DNA of 64,000 bases, taken from Noviherbaspirillum suwonense (GTDB lineage Bacteria; Pseudomonadota; Gammaproteobacteria; Burkholderiales; Burkholderiaceae_D). Positions 54,022-63,953 of this stretch are shown here, piece by piece (within the stretch, counting starts at the first letter, position 1; each line of letters starts with the position of its first letter). The translations under genes were made by a program, and so were the position numbers. A model generated the notes under the pieces. The model made no database searches and was not told the origin of the DNA. It was given only the letters and a program-made list of their open reading frames with translations. Location: assembly GCF_900182955.1 (NCBI RefSeq), contig NZ_FXUL01000008.1, positions 124,001 through 188,000 of the forward strand, read 5' to 3'.

Positions 54022-55482
54022 TTACACCAGGGACATGATTGCCTTATCACTCGTCGGATAGTCGAATGCAAACCCTTCTTTAAGTAATGCGCGCGGCGCC
54101 ACGCGCTGGCCTTCCAGCAACAAACCGGCCTGTTCACCCAACAGAAAACGCACCGGCATGGCAGGCATCGATAAAAACAATGGCCGGCCCAGCCGGTGCG
54201 CAATCGCCTGGGTAAACTGCGCCTGCGTTGGCTGTTCCGGGGCGGTGAAGTTGTAGCTTAGTTGCCCGCTATTTGCTTCTGGCCGATTCATCAGATGGGC
54301 AATGGCACGCACTAGGTCGCGCACATGGATCCAGGACATGGTTTGCCGTCCTCCGCCGAGGGGGCCGCCCAGCCCAAGCCTGATTGGCAATGCCATCATC
54401 GGAAATGCGCCGCCCTTGCCAAGCACCAACCCGAAACGCATGCAAACTGCTTCGACGCCAAAACGGCGCGCCCCCTGGGTCGCACGCTCCCAGTCCTGAC
54501 ATAACTGCGACATAAAGATCGGCTGCGGCGGCGCGTCCTCATTGAATGCAGTCCCATCATCCGGCGGCTGTACGCCGTAATAACCAACCGCTGAGGCCGA
54601 TAGCATCAAGCGCGGCTTGTGCTTCATGCGTCCCATCCAGTCGACCAACTTTTCCGTGTATGCCACGCGACTATTACGCAACACCTGCTGACGCGCAGCG
54701 GTCCAGCGCTGTCCGAGGATGCGTGCGCCAGCCAGATTGATGACCACGTCGACCCGCTCTATCGGTGCGATCTCATCCAGGCGCGCGATGCAACGCACCG
54801 CCCCGTTGAATGTCCACGCTGCCTTCTTCGGATTGCGTGCTAATGCAGTCACTGTATGGCCGTCTGCGAGCAATGCACGCACCAGCACCTGTCCGACAAA
54901 GCCGGTCGCACCGGTTACCAGCACATGTTGTGGCTGATCGTGAAAACGGACTGGTGACACCGTGCGCTCTCTGGCGTTGTCAATCCCTGTCGCCCGGCTC
55001 GCGAACGCATCGCGAATGCCGGAAAGTCCGACGCCGATTCCGCAGAGTGCGAGAAAGATACCCAGCCAGCCTTGGGAATGCCAGACCAGCGCCGTCGGTT
55101 CCTCCAGCCATGCCGGCACGTTCAATGCCAGGAGGGTGATGAAAGCGCCGCCGTTAATTGCCAGCACGGTATGGGTGACACGCTCGGAAGCCGGCAGCAA
55201 CCGGGTCTGGTCTTCAATTACAAAGTCCCAGAGCGTTAAAACAATTTCCACCGCAAAGAATGCGATCAGTGCGATGGCAAACATGCCATGCCACTGCCAG
55301 TTCGACAGCCCGACGAACAAAACGCCGTAGATTGCAGCCCGTGTCGCGTGGATCGCCAGCTCGGTGCGTGCGGTCGAACGGTTGGGCAACGCCTCCGTCA
55401 ACTCGTGGTGATAGACCGTATCGAAAGCACCGAGGAGCCCTTGCGCCGCCATCAATTGCAGTGCCAGTACATGCGTGTTCAT
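54022..55482 (-). CDS. TIGR01777-type NAD(P) epimerase fused to DoxX-like membrane domain
   Basis: 486 aa. The N-terminal part (~1-165) has about four transmembrane helices with YHHELTEALP near the start. An SDR39U1-like domain follows (~185-486): nucleotide site VLVTGATGFVGQVL, VVINLAGARILGQRW, SASAVGYYG with the catalytic Tyr region, and WIHVRDLVRAIAHLM. Domain and order match TIGR01777 proteins, annotated loosely as epimerases or cell-division inhibitors, without a known substrate. Last gene of the GbsR-led operon. Confidence 0.9.
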   Translation of the reverse strand: MNTHVLALQLMAAQGLLGAFDTVYHHELTEALPNRSTARTELAIHATRAAIYGVLFVGLSNWQWHGMFAIALIAFFAVEIVLTLWDFVIEDQTRLLPASERVTHTVLAINGGAFITLLALNVPAWLEEPTALVWHSQGWLGIFLALCGIGVGLSGIRDAFASRATGIDNARERTVSPVRFHDQPQHVLVTGATGFVGQVLVRALLADGHTVTALARNPKKAAWTFNGAVRCIARLDEIAPIERVDVVINLAGARILGQRWTAARQQVLRNSRVAYTEKLVDWMGRMKHKPRLMLSASAVGYYGVQPPDDGTAFNEDAPPQPIFMSQLCQDWERATQGARRFGVEAVCMRFGLVLGKGGAFPMMALPIRLGLGGPLGGGRQTMSWIHVRDLVRAIAHLMNRPEANSGQLSYNFTAPEQPTQAQFTQAIAHRLGRPLFLSMPAMPVRFLLGEQAGLLLEGQRVAPRALLKEGFAFDYPTSDKAIMSLV

Positions 55483-55585
55483 AGTGCGGCCAATTCTGCG
55501 CTACCGGGCCATAACCAATTCGATCCTGCGAACATCTCGTTCGTTTCATCCTCGGCAACCTCGCCGTCGAAATCGAAGTTTGCGC

Positions 55586-56071
55586 TCACGCCATCACCTG
55601 TGCGGTCCGATCAGAAGAAGGTACTGCACGCCGGTCATGCAGCCATAGCCAAATCAGGGGCGGCAGCATGGTCGCGATGGCAAAGCAATCGATCCAGACG
55701 TGAATCCAGGCGTCAGCACGCAAAGAGATCAGCATGTCCTGCGGCCCCCATACCATGATCCCGATCGCAAGCCATGCCCAGGCCATAGCGCTGCGCTGGC
55801 GGTCGCCAATGTAGACGAGCACGCCCATCCACAAGGACATGCTTTGGATCGTCGGGCCGAACAGGCTGAGCCACCAGGCCTGCTGCTGTCGTGCGGCCAA
55901 CGGTGCCGTGTCCGGCCAGAAGGCCGCTTCGATAATCCGGTGATATACGTCCAGCATAGGCAGTGAACCTATCCAAGGCAGCAGAATCCCGGAAATCAAA
56001 TGTACTGTCACAACACCATACATCCACATCACCACCCAGCCCCTGCCCCGGTCATTCTTGTGGTTGTTCAT
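55586..56071 (-). CDS. Four-helix inner-membrane protein of unknown function
   Basis: 161 aa from ATG 56071 (SD GGAAG). Four predicted membrane helices (~12-35, ~75-95, ~100-120, ~128-150) with WMYGVVTVHLISGILLPW and WLAIGIMVWGPQDMLISL. No recognised family. Its place between the DCC-type oxidoreductase and the TIGR01777 protein suggests a shared membrane process (inference). Confidence 0.75.
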   Translation of the reverse strand: MNNHKNDRGRGWVVMWMYGVVTVHLISGILLPWIGSLPMLDVYHRIIEAAFWPDTAPLAARQQQAWWLSLFGPTIQSMSLWMGVLVYIGDRQRSAMAWAWLAIGIMVWGPQDMLISLRADAWIHVWIDCFAIATMLPPLIWLWLHDRRAVPSSDRTAQVMA

Positions 56072-56140
56072 ACGAGCTTCCGAAAAGTTGAGATGCAATC
56101 GACCGACGCTTGAAGATCCCTCCTATCGACACTTCAATGT

Positions 56141-56554
56141 TTAAAACGGATGTCGGGCGCTGCACACGCCATCCTTACAGGTCGGCACAGGCTCATAGCC
56201 CATCAGCGCAGAAATGCGGTAACGATTGCGGGCAAACTTGCGATACAGGTAAGCCAGCGGCGGGCGTAGAAAAGATACCCGCAGCGGCAGCACGAACCAG
56301 CCTTTGCCTACCAGCGTGTATGCGGCCAGCATGCTGTCGATACCGACCAGCACGTCGCCGGCAGCAGTGCTGCCATGCAGTTCACGGTCCAGTGCCGTCA
56401 TGTCGACACCTAGAAACGTTGGATCGAAACCCGGCTCCGCGATATCGACAAAGGCCAGTCGCCCGGCCTGGTTCCAGCCGCGTAACCGTGTGATCTCTGC
56501 CAGGCAAAACGGGCATTGCCCATCGAAGTAAAGCGTCAGGTCAGCTGTTTTCAT
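56141..56554 (-). CDS. DCC-family thiol-disulfide oxidoreductase (DUF393)
   Basis: 137 aa. Begins TLYFDGQCPFCLAEITRL, the DxxCPFC signature of DCC (DUF393) proteins, a thioredoxin-like CxxC. LAFVDIAEPGFDP and GVDSMLAAY-like segments (VLVGIDSMLAAYTLVGKG) complete the fold. Its ATG overlaps the stop of the regulator gene (ATGA), so both are translationally coupled. Substrate unknown. Confidence 0.88.
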   Translation of the reverse strand: MKTADLTLYFDGQCPFCLAEITRLRGWNQAGRLAFVDIAEPGFDPTFLGVDMTALDRELHGSTAAGDVLVGIDSMLAAYTLVGKGWFVLPLRVSFLRPPLAYLYRKFARNRYRISALMGYEPVPTCKDGVCSARHPF

Positions 56555-57096
56555 GTGGGGGATTCCTTGTCGTCGGAGCCGATAAAACGTGCGACCTTGC
56601 CGCCCATTTTCAGAAACTTCTGCAACGTCGCTGGCGGCAAATGTTTATAGTCTTCGTAGGTCGATGTCAGCATCTCGACGAAGTCGAGCACCTGCTCCAT
56701 CTTCATACGCGCCGCCTGGTCGAGTGCGGGATCGCCATCTGCATCCAGCATGCATTCACGCAGGACCGTCAGCGTCGGATCGATCTCGCGCCGCTTGCGC
56801 TCTTCCATCACGATGCGGAAAATTTCCCAGACATCCTGTTGCGCAACAAAGTGATCACGTCGATCGCCGGCCAGGTGCGTCGAGCGTATCAAGCGCCAGC
56901 TTTGCAGTTCCTTCAGGCTATTGCTGACATTGGAGCGCGCCAAGACCAAGGTGTCGGCAATCTCCTCCGCTGTCAACGGCGCGTTTGCCAAGAACAGCAA
57001 CGCATGTATCTGAGCCACCGTACGATTGACGCCCCAGCGGGTACCCATTTCGCCCCAATGGAGGATGTATTTCTGCATTGTTGGACTAAGTTCCAT
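56551..57096 (-). CDS. GbsR/MarR-type transcriptional regulator
   Basis: 181 aa. Winged-helix domain: WGVNRTVAQIHALLFLANA, LTAEEIADTLVLARSNVSNS (recognition helix) and LKELQSWRLIRSTHLAGDRR (wing), followed by a long helical C-terminus as in GbsR-like repressors. It starts the operon regulator-DCC-membrane protein-TIGR01777 and sits directly behind a palindromic operator, so autoregulation is likely. Ligand unknown. Confidence 0.9.
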   Translation of the reverse strand: MELSPTMQKYILHWGEMGTRWGVNRTVAQIHALLFLANAPLTAEEIADTLVLARSNVSNSLKELQSWRLIRSTHLAGDRRDHFVAQQDVWEIFRIVMEERKRREIDPTLTVLRECMLDADGDPALDQAARMKMEQVLDFVEMLTSTYEDYKHLPPATLQKFLKMGGKVARFIGSDDKESPT

Positions 57097-57104
57097 ATCC
57101 GCAT

Positions 57105-57158
57105 TTCTCTAATTTCTGTCAATACAGAAATTAGAGAATATTCTTGAAAGAAAGTCAA
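57105..57158 (-). promoter_or_regulatory. Promoter with overlapping 15-bp palindromic operator
   Basis: TTCTCTAATTTCTGT (57105-57119) and its exact complement (57124-57138) flank CAAT. On the minus strand a -35 TTGACT (57158-57153), 17-bp spacer and -10 TCTAAT (57135-57130) can be read; the -10 lies inside the palindrome, 34 bases from the regulator ATG. A bound repressor would block RNA polymerase. Confidence 0.8.
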
Positions 57159-57343
57159 GCTGGAAGTGATTTATGGGAGAGCAAAAAATGGCGGCAACTT
57201 GGGCTTTGCCTGCAAAATCAGCGCTGCCCGGCTAATTGAAAATGTGCTTACGGTCAGCTACGGATGCAGCCGAGATGCGTAAAAGCCGCTCAGGGCTGGC
57301 CTATCGATGTCCGGCTTCGAACCCTCCGACGGCAGAATAATAG

Positions 57344-57685
57344 CTATCGGATACCGAATGAATGAGCGAGCCGAACAAGAGTACCGGCGAACAGAGCGGC
57401 GCCAAGAAGCGCGAATATCACCAGGAAGCACATGCCGTCCGCACCTGGATGGTCAATGCGAAACTGCCTTAGTCGATTGAGGAGATTGTCCGATACCTCG
57501 CCATCTGGCTTTCGCAATACGTATTTGCCCGGCCAGATTACCTCAATCAGCAGCGGAGAAATTAATGCCGCTATTACGAACCCGCCCGCAGCCGCTTTAT
57601 ATTCGCCTTGCATCACAAAGAGAAGAGCGATTCCAGCGAACAGCAGGAACGGCACAATCACCAATAACCTAACCCAGAGACTCAT
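57344..57685 (-). CDS. Small inner-membrane protein of unknown function
   Basis: 113 aa, SD AGGGA. Three hydrophobic segments (~5-25 LLVIVPFLLFAGIALLFV, ~32-50, ~83-105) and a short soluble loop GKYVLRKPDGEVSDNLLN. No recognised family. Isolated gene. Confidence 0.7.
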   Translation of the reverse strand: MSLWVRLLVIVPFLLFAGIALLFVMQGEYKAAAGGFVIAALISPLLIEVIWPGKYVLRKPDGEVSDNLLNRLRQFRIDHPGADGMCFLVIFALLGAALFAGTLVRLAHSFGIR

Positions 57686-57847
57686 TTTTCCCTGTCGAAA
57701 AAAGATTCATTATAGACATATTTGCTGCTGGTGCTATCGGACCTCGACGACGATCGGAATCTATATAAAGTGCAGAGGCAACAATGTCGAACTGTCCGCT
57801 TCTGGCCGAATTCCGCTTTTAAATCGAAGGACGGTTTGTAACGGCGT

Positions 57848-58321
57848 TCAGGCGTTCAGGCGTTTTGCCATCGGTATGCTTTTCATATCAAACCAAAAAA
57901 CTGGTTCACCGTTCATTTCAAAACCATTCCTGGTGTAGAACGAATGCGCTGTAAGGGTACTGTTGAGGTATAGCGATTGAATGCCGGAACTGGATGCCCA
58001 ATGTTCTATGGTAGCAAGCATAGCTTTGCCGCTCCCAGTAAAGCGGGCTTCGGGAACCACGTAGCAAAGCAACACTTCACCTGATCTAGACGACATAGCA
58101 TAGCCCACCACTTCGCTGCCCTTGACTGCGACTGCCGAGAAAAGGCTTTCGTCTACTATCCAGCTTCTCAACGTCTCAGGCGTCTTGTTCTGAACCCACG
58201 CAGCAATGAGCTTGGGGTCGCTCCGATGGTCTTCGAAGCAGCATTCTGTGATAGAGCGGCAAAGCACTTTGCTCGCAGCGGCCGCATCATATTCGATTGC
58301 AGGACGGACGTGAATTTGCAT
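57848..58321 (-). CDS. GNAT acetyltransferase
   Basis: 157 aa, SD AAAGG. Starts HVRPAIEYDAAAASKVL, with WIVDESLFSAVAVKGSEVVGY, VVPEARFTGSGKAMLATIEH (acetyl-CoA loop) and LNSTLTAHSFYTRNGF. Length and motifs fit a stand-alone small-molecule N-acetyltransferase. Substrate unknown. Confidence 0.88.
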   Translation of the reverse strand: MQIHVRPAIEYDAAAASKVLCRSITECCFEDHRSDPKLIAAWVQNKTPETLRSWIVDESLFSAVAVKGSEVVGYAMSSRSGEVLLCYVVPEARFTGSGKAMLATIEHWASSSGIQSLYLNSTLTAHSFYTRNGFEMNGEPVFWFDMKSIPMAKRLNA

Positions 58322-58499
58322 GCGTTGACCTTTCTCTTTGCATTTTCCTGCGTCACGCCGCAGCGCCGGGTTTGGCCCGCGGCTTTTGACGGACCAGATG
58401 CGACCCGAAGCAGCCGAAGAAGATTGCCCGGAAGCGAACGTACTCGTAACCTTGGAATGAATGACGCCGCAAAGAGCGCCCCGATGGAAGGGTCAGGAC

Positions 58500-58943
58500 T
58501 CACTGCAATTCGAATCGGAACGCCTGCCGCACCGTGGTCTTGACGCGTCTACCGGCCTCAATGGGAGGCTCAATTTTCCAGTCACGTGCCACTGCCAGGA
58601 CAGCATCAAGAAGAACTGGATACTTGTAATTTTTTGGCACGACGCTTTCGACCTCGCCTGCCTCATTGAACAGAATATCTACTATGACGTGATCCCTGAG
58701 ATCGGCCCTGATAGCTTCGTCGGGCATCCTTGGCATCGGAGCGCGCAGCAGGCGCATTTCCTTATCCAAGGAATTTCCGGGCGCCCACGTCGGCTTCACC
58801 AACCCATTTTTAATTAAGGTGGCTTCAGCCGCAACGCCGGACAGCTCGACTTCAGAACCGACGCCATACGTCTGCTGCGGCGGGCTGCTGCATGCCACGA
58901 GAACGGAAGCGAAAAGAAGTGAAATGGCCAAGGTGTGAGTCAT
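58500..58943 (-). CDS. Small lipoprotein with TonB-C-like domain
   Basis: 147 aa from ATG 58943. Lipobox LVAC (Cys ~18), then a domain similar to the TonB C-terminal fold: ADLRDHVIVDILFNEAGEVE, LDAVLAVARDWKIEPPIEAG and RVKTTVRQAFRFEL. It lacks the transmembrane helix and Pro-rich spacer of true TonB, so it is not an energy transducer by itself; it probably sits in the envelope. Role unknown. Confidence 0.75.
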   Translation of the reverse strand: MTHTLAISLLFASVLVACSSPPQQTYGVGSEVELSGVAAEATLIKNGLVKPTWAPGNSLDKEMRLLRAPMPRMPDEAIRADLRDHVIVDILFNEAGEVESVVPKNYKYPVLLDAVLAVARDWKIEPPIEAGRRVKTTVRQAFRFELQ

Positions 58944-59534
58944 GGTGATATGCCCTGTGGACCTCAAGTTTTAAGCTGAGCGGCGGGCTAAAGCGAATTA
59001 GGTACGCCATCGCATTCAGAATTGCCACCGGCTATGCAGACAGAGTGCAGACATTTCCATTTGGAAATATAGTATACCTGGCTTTATGATTTGCGGCATC
59101 CCACGTATACGGGAGGCGAAGAAACTCGGCAGATCTTGTCTCGGGTTTTTCTTGATCGAGGAATCAGGGACATCGTTCGCGGACGTACGGATTGACTGGA
59201 GCCAGTCGTTTTTTTAAGTCCGCTTCGGATCAGTAAGCAGTTCCTCTGATGGTCCGGCACTGGCCGAATAAAGCCAAGGCCTGAACGGGTAAGATCGACC
59301 CGAAGCCGTCACCCAACCGGGTCATTAGGACTACGCTACTATTTCACAAGCTGTTCCGGCTCTTCGAAACCGCTTTCTACCATACGATGATACAGTGGAG
59401 CCTGCTACTCAAGAAACGCTTAGGCTAAGAATTCGTTCATCAGCCCGATCAGCCCCAACGGTTTTGCACCATGATTGGCGGGCCCGATGACGTACACAGC
59501 CCACTTCGACATTGCATGAGCAAGGACTGTTTGA
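58944..59534. other. Intergenic region with a plus-strand terminator and a doubtful 43-codon ORF
   Basis: Nearly 600 bases. A 43-codon plus-strand frame (59086-59217, MICGIPRIREAKKLG start) lacks an SD and a known family. ATTTCCA-TT-TGGAAAT (59053-59068) is a perfect small palindrome. A terminator at 59194-59215 has no recognised plus-strand gene before it. Confidence 0.4.
59194..59215 (+). terminator. Rho-independent terminator without an assigned gene
   Basis: GACTGG (59194-59199), 2-nt loop AG, CCAGTC (59202-59207), then G and seven Ts. It is a short but classical plus-strand terminator; the transcript it ends is unknown and may be a small RNA. Confidence 0.55.
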
Positions 59535-60281
59535 ATGAATCACGAAAACGATGAGGTTTGGAGAATCCGCGTTCATTTGGCAGCCGCGAACCGACTGGCG
59601 GTGTACGACGACCTAGAAGAAGGTATCGATAACCACTTCACAGTGCGCGTTCCGGGCAAGGAAGATCGGTATTTGGTACTCCCGTTCGGCCGGCACTGGT
59701 CCGAAGCAAAGGCGAGCGACCTGATCGTATTCAACGAAGCCGGCGATGTTCTCGAAGGGGATGGAACTCTGGAACTCAGCGCACTGAGCATTCACGCTCC
59801 TCTTCATCGAATCACCGGTGCGAATGTGGTCCTGCACACACATCAGACGTGGGCCCTAGCGCTGAACATGATGGAAGACAACCGCCTGCTCCCTGGGAGT
59901 CAGACCGCAGCTTTCCTCACGCCGCACATTGCTTACGACGACGGCTACGCAGGCCTTGCTGACTCGCTGAGCGAAGGCGAACGACTTGCTGCCATTCTAG
60001 GCACCAAGCAAATTGTTTTTATGAAAAACCACGGCGTTCTCGTGATCGGCGAAACGATCGCGCAGGCTTACCGACGCCTGTACAAGCTAGAGCGCGTTTG
60101 CCGCGCGCAAATACTGGCAATGTCTACCGGCCGGCCGTTAGCGGTACTTGACGAGGCAACTGTAGAGAAGGTGAGCCGCCCAAATCCGCGCAACAGTCAT
60201 TCGCAGGAAGAGCGCGAAGCGCTCTATTTCGCGGCCATGATGCGGGTGTTAGATCGCGACATGCCCGGCTATGCGGATTAA
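59535..60281 (+). CDS. Class II aldolase/adducin-family protein
   Basis: 248 aa. Class II aldolase fold with the zinc pattern: His in VVLHTHQTWALALNMM (HxH), a third His in FMKNHGVLVIGETIAQAY, and substrate-region YDDLEEGIDNHFTVRVPG near the N-terminus; LTPHIAYDDGYAG may supply the catalytic acid. Related to L-fuculose-phosphate aldolase and ribulose-5-phosphate epimerase, but this short branch often has no assigned substrate. AAGGA lies 9 nt before ATG. No sugar kinase is nearby. Confidence 0.88.
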   Translation: MNHENDEVWRIRVHLAAANRLAVYDDLEEGIDNHFTVRVPGKEDRYLVLPFGRHWSEAKASDLIVFNEAGDVLEGDGTLELSALSIHAPLHRITGANVVLHTHQTWALALNMMEDNRLLPGSQTAAFLTPHIAYDDGYAGLADSLSEGERLAAILGTKQIVFMKNHGVLVIGETIAQAYRRLYKLERVCRAQILAMSTGRPLAVLDEATVEKVSRPNPRNSHSQEEREALYFAAMMRVLDRDMPGYAD

Positions 60282-61194
60282 TGAATGGTCAGGCGATTAG
60301 TCCTGGCTTGTCTATTTGCGTTTGCTTACGACGTCGACTCCGGCAACCGAACTTCAAGTCGTATGCAAGGCCGTCTCGTCCACAAATGGAGCGCTGATAG
60401 GGTTTTGATCAAAAGTGGATTGCTACTCAAAAAAGGGGCGGCCATGGCTTAGATATAGTTACCGGATTCGGGACTAGATTATCGGTGCCTTTTCTGCCCA
60501 ACAGCGATGCATGCTCTCCACCACAAGCATTGACCTGCACTCCATTGACGATGCACGACATTGGGAAACGGTGGAGGAACCCCACACGGACTAGCCAAGA
60601 GTCGCTTCCGCTATAGAGTAAAGGCGACCGTCTGCTGTTGGCCGAAACCGGACCTTCATTAAATGCAGCAAAAGTTCTGCCTAAAAAGCCTTAGCCTATG
60701 ACGCAATCCAAACGCTGAATATAAAGTAAGAAGTCGGCATGACTCATTACGAAAACTCAGCTCCACTGTTGGGATCGAGATCTATTGCCAAAGAGCCGCC
60801 AAAAAACAGCCAACGGGCAGCGTTACCGCGTCATGCAGCTTGTCCCGAACACAATTAGTCGTTACTACCGCATTGGCTGCGGTCGCAATGTCCATTTTAG
60901 TGCGCGACCGGTGTGCACGACCTGTACGCGATCTGCCTGTATCCGACGTCTCGCTCGAACCGGACGTCATCTGTTCCATCAGCAGCCGAACTGGGCCGCC
61001 GTGTCGATTCGCCCGGCACCTGAAGCCATACCTTGCCGGAGTCCTGTATCACACGGCGGAAATTGGGCGCCAATACGGCAGAAGAGATCAACACCCGGAT
61101 CAAGGCTGCCAGGCAACTGCCTTGCGGGCAGCACGACGACAATTACCTTTACTAGAAAATCCGCGCCGCCTCCCCTCGCCAATCGGTGAAGAAC
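60282..61194. other. Intergenic region, possibly decayed sequence
   Basis: More than 900 bases between the aldolase-like gene and the acnB terminator. Overlapping frames of 60-140 codons (60785-61265) have no family features. The decamer TGCTACTCAA occurs here (~60421) and again at ~59404. No RNA gene or intact mobile element could be recognised; it may be remnant DNA. Confidence 0.4.
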
Positions 61195-61222
61195 AAAAAA
61201 AGGCCAACCGTCGCGGTTGGCC
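61195..61222 (-). terminator. Rho-independent terminator of acnB
   Basis: GGCCAACCG (61202-61210) pairs perfectly with CGGTTGGCC (61214-61222) around TCG; on the minus strand it is followed by seven Ts (61201-61195). A classical strong terminator about 60 bases after the acnB stop. Confidence 0.93.
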
Positions 61223-61280
61223 CTTGTCTTCGTCAGACCGCACTTGCGCGGTCCTTGCTGCTTAACTTAATGCATGCTGC

Positions 61281-63866
61281 TTACATCTGCACCGTGTCCG
61301 CGACCTTGCTGAATTCCTCCAGCTTGTCGAAGTTCATGTAGCGATAGATGTCCGCCTCATTTCCCTCCAGCGCGCCGGTGTTGGCCATGTACTCTTCCTT
61401 GGTCGGAATCCGGCCCAGTATCGAGCAGACCGCGGCCAGTTCAGCGGAACCGAGGTAGACGCGGGTATCGACGCCCAGGCGGTTCGGGAAGTTGCGGGTC
61501 GAGGTCGACATCACGGTTGCACCCTTGCGGACCTGCGCCTGGTTGCCCATGCACAGCGAGCAGCCCGGCGTTTCCATGCGGGCGCCGGTGCGGCCCAGGT
61601 TGCCGTAGTGGCCTTCCGAGGTCAGCACCTGCGCGTCCATCTTGGTCGGCGGCGCGATCCACAGCTTGACCGGGATGTCGGACTTCCCTTCCAGCAGCTT
61701 GGAAGCTGCGCGGAAGTGGCCGATGTTGGTCATGCAGGAACCGACGAAGACTTCGTCGATCTTGTCGCCGGCGACGTCAGCCAGAGTCTTCACGTCGTCC
61801 GGGTCGTTCGGGCAGGCGACGATGGGTTCATGGATATCGGCCAGGTCGATCTCGATGACGGCCGCATACTCGGCGTCGGCATCCGGCGCCAGCAGGTCCG
61901 GCTTCGCGAGCCAGGCTTCCATTGCGCGGATGCGGCGCTCCAGCGTGCGCTTGTCCTGGTAGCCGTTGGCGATCATCCACTTCATCAGCGTGACGTTGGA
62001 GGTCATGTATTCCATGATCGGCTCCTTGTCCAAATGCACCGTGCAGCCGGCGGCGGAACGCTCGGCCGATGCGTCCGACAGCTCGAACGCCTGCTCGACC
62101 TTCAGCTTGGGCAGGCCCTCGATTTCGAGGATGCGGCCGGAGAAGATGTTCTTCTTGCCCTTCTTCTCCACGGTCAGCAGGCCGGAGCGGATCGCGTACA
62201 GCGGAATTGCATTGACCAGGTCGCGCAGCGTGACGCCAGGCTGCATCTCGCCCTTGAAGCGCACCAGCACCGACTCGGGCATGTCCAGCGGCATCACGCC
62301 GGTGGCGGCGGCGAACGCGACCAGGCCGGAGCCGGCCGGGAAGGAAATGCCGATCGGGAAGCGGGTGTGCGAGTCGCCGCCGGTGCCGACGGTGTCGGGC
62401 AGCAGCAGGCGGTTGAGCCAGGAGTGGATCACGCCGTCGCCGGGGCGCAGCGCAACGCCGCCGCGGTTGGACATGAAGGCAGGCAGTTCCTTGTGCATCT
62501 TCACGTCCACCACTTTCGGGTAGGCCGAGGTATGGCAGAAGGACTGCATCACCAGGTCGGCCGAGAAGCCGAGGCAGGCCAGGTCTTTCAGCTCGTCGCG
62601 GGTCATCGGGCCGGTGGTGTCCTGCGAGCCGACCGTGGTCATCTTCGGTTCGCAATAGGTGCCGGGACGAACGCCCTCGCCTTCCGGCAGGCCGCAGGCG
62701 CGGCCGACCATCTTCTGCGCCAGCGAGTAGCCCTTGGCCGATGCGGCCGGGTTCTGCGGCAGGCGGAACAGCGTCGAGGCCGGCAGGCCCAGCGCCTCGC
62801 GCGCCTTTGCGGTGAGGCCGCGGCCGACGATCAGCGGAATGCGGCCGCCGGCGCGCACTTCGTCGAACAGCACGTCGGACTTGACCGTGAATTCGGCGAT
62901 CACTTCACCATTCTTCAATGCGCGGCCTTCGTACGGACGCAGTTCGATCACGTCGCCCATGTCCATCTTCGACACGTCGAGTTCGATCGGCAGCGCGCCG
63001 GCGTCTTCCATCGTGTTGTAGAAGATCGGCGCGATCTTGTTGCCCAGACAGACGCCGCCAAAGCGCTTGTTCGGGATGAAGGGGATGTCTTCGCCGGTGA
63101 ACCACAGCACCGAGTTGGTCGCCGACTTGCGCGAGGAGCCGGTGCCGACCACGTCGCCGACATAGGCGACCAGGTTGCCCTTGGCCTTCAGCGCGTCGAT
63201 CTGGCGGATCGGGCCGATCTTGCCCGCTTCGTCAGGGTAGATGCCGGGGCGCGCGTTTTTCAGCATCGCCAGCGCATGCATCGGGATGTCCGGGCGGGTG
63301 GTGGCGTCCGGCGCCGGCGACAGGTCGTCGGTATTGGTTTCGCCGGTGACCTTGAACACGGTCAGCGTCATGCTTTGCGGAACTTCAGGACGCGAGGTGA
63401 ACCACTCGGCGTCGGCCCACGACTGCAGCACGGCCTTCGCATTCGCGCTGCCCTTGTCAGCCAGGTCCTTGACGTCATGGAAGTAGTCGAACATCAGCAG
63501 CGTCTTCTTCAGGCCCTCGGCGGCGACCTCGCCGACTGCCGGGTCGTCCAGCAGGTCGATCATGGGCTTGATGTTGAAGCCGCCCAGCATGGTGCCCAGC
63601 AGGCGGGTAGCCAGTTCGCGCGAAATCAGCGGGCTGGACTCGGTGCCCTTGGCGACCTGCTCCAGGAAAGTGCTCTTGACGCGGGCGGCGTCGTCCACGC
63701 CGGCGGGAACACGGTGGCTGATCAGTTCGACCAGGAAGGATTCTTCGCCGGCAGGCGGGTTTTTCAGGAGCGCCACCAGGTCGGCGGTCTGCGGTGCAGA
63801 CAGCGGAAGCGGAGGAATGCCCAGGGACGCGCGTTCGGCGACGTGGGAGCGGTACGCAGCTAGCAT
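61281..63866 (-). CDS. acnB: Aconitate hydratase B (bifunctional 2-methylisocitrate dehydratase)
   Basis: 861 aa from ATG 63866, close to the usual ~865 of AcnB. The N-terminal HEAT-like domain ([18 protein letters not shown]) is followed by the swivel domain and the three Fe-S core domains, the order special to AcnB. The cluster ligands are the Cys in CHTSAYPKV or [13 protein letters not shown] and the pair in [11 protein letters not shown]; substrate-binding DSHTRFPIG is present. It interconverts citrate and isocitrate in the TCA cycle and, without its cluster, can bind mRNA. Single gene with its own terminator. Confidence 0.97.
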   Translation of the reverse strand: MLAAYRSHVAERASLGIPPLPLSAPQTADLVALLKNPPAGEESFLVELISHRVPAGVDDAARVKSTFLEQVAKGTESSPLISRELATRLLGTMLGGFNIKPMIDLLDDPAVGEVAAEGLKKTLLMFDYFHDVKDLADKGSANAKAVLQSWADAEWFTSRPEVPQSMTLTVFKVTGETNTDDLSPAPDATTRPDIPMHALAMLKNARPGIYPDEAGKIGPIRQIDALKAKGNLVAYVGDVVGTGSSRKSATNSVLWFTGEDIPFIPNKRFGGVCLGNKIAPIFYNTMEDAGALPIELDVSKMDMGDVIELRPYEGRALKNGEVIAEFTVKSDVLFDEVRAGGRIPLIVGRGLTAKAREALGLPASTLFRLPQNPAASAKGYSLAQKMVGRACGLPEGEGVRPGTYCEPKMTTVGSQDTTGPMTRDELKDLACLGFSADLVMQSFCHTSAYPKVVDVKMHKELPAFMSNRGGVALRPGDGVIHSWLNRLLLPDTVGTGGDSHTRFPIGISFPAGSGLVAFAAATGVMPLDMPESVLVRFKGEMQPGVTLRDLVNAIPLYAIRSGLLTVEKKGKKNIFSGRILEIEGLPKLKVEQAFELSDASAERSAAGCTVHLDKEPIMEYMTSNVTLMKWMIANGYQDKRTLERRIRAMEAWLAKPDLLAPDADAEYAAVIEIDLADIHEPIVACPNDPDDVKTLADVAGDKIDEVFVGSCMTNIGHFRAASKLLEGKSDIPVKLWIAPPTKMDAQVLTSEGHYGNLGRTGARMETPGCSLCMGNQAQVRKGATVMSTSTRNFPNRLGVDTRVYLGSAELAAVCSILGRIPTKEEYMANTGALEGNEADIYRYMNFDKLEEFSKVADTVQM

Positions 63867-63953
63867 GAATGTGCTCTTCGGATAGGGTGTGGAAGAAAGT
63901 CGGGAAGCGGAAATCAAACGTTTTCCATTTCGCGCACCATTGTACCGCAATCA

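Noticed and set aside
58500-58943. True TonB energy transducer
   Set aside because: Lacks the N-terminal membrane helix and Pro-rich spacer; it is a lipoprotein with only the C-terminal-like fold, and no ExbB/ExbD genes are near.
60785-61265. Overlapping 134- and 141-codon frames before the acnB terminator
   Set aside because: Neither frame has family features; one runs through the terminator hairpin. Kept only as possible relic DNA.
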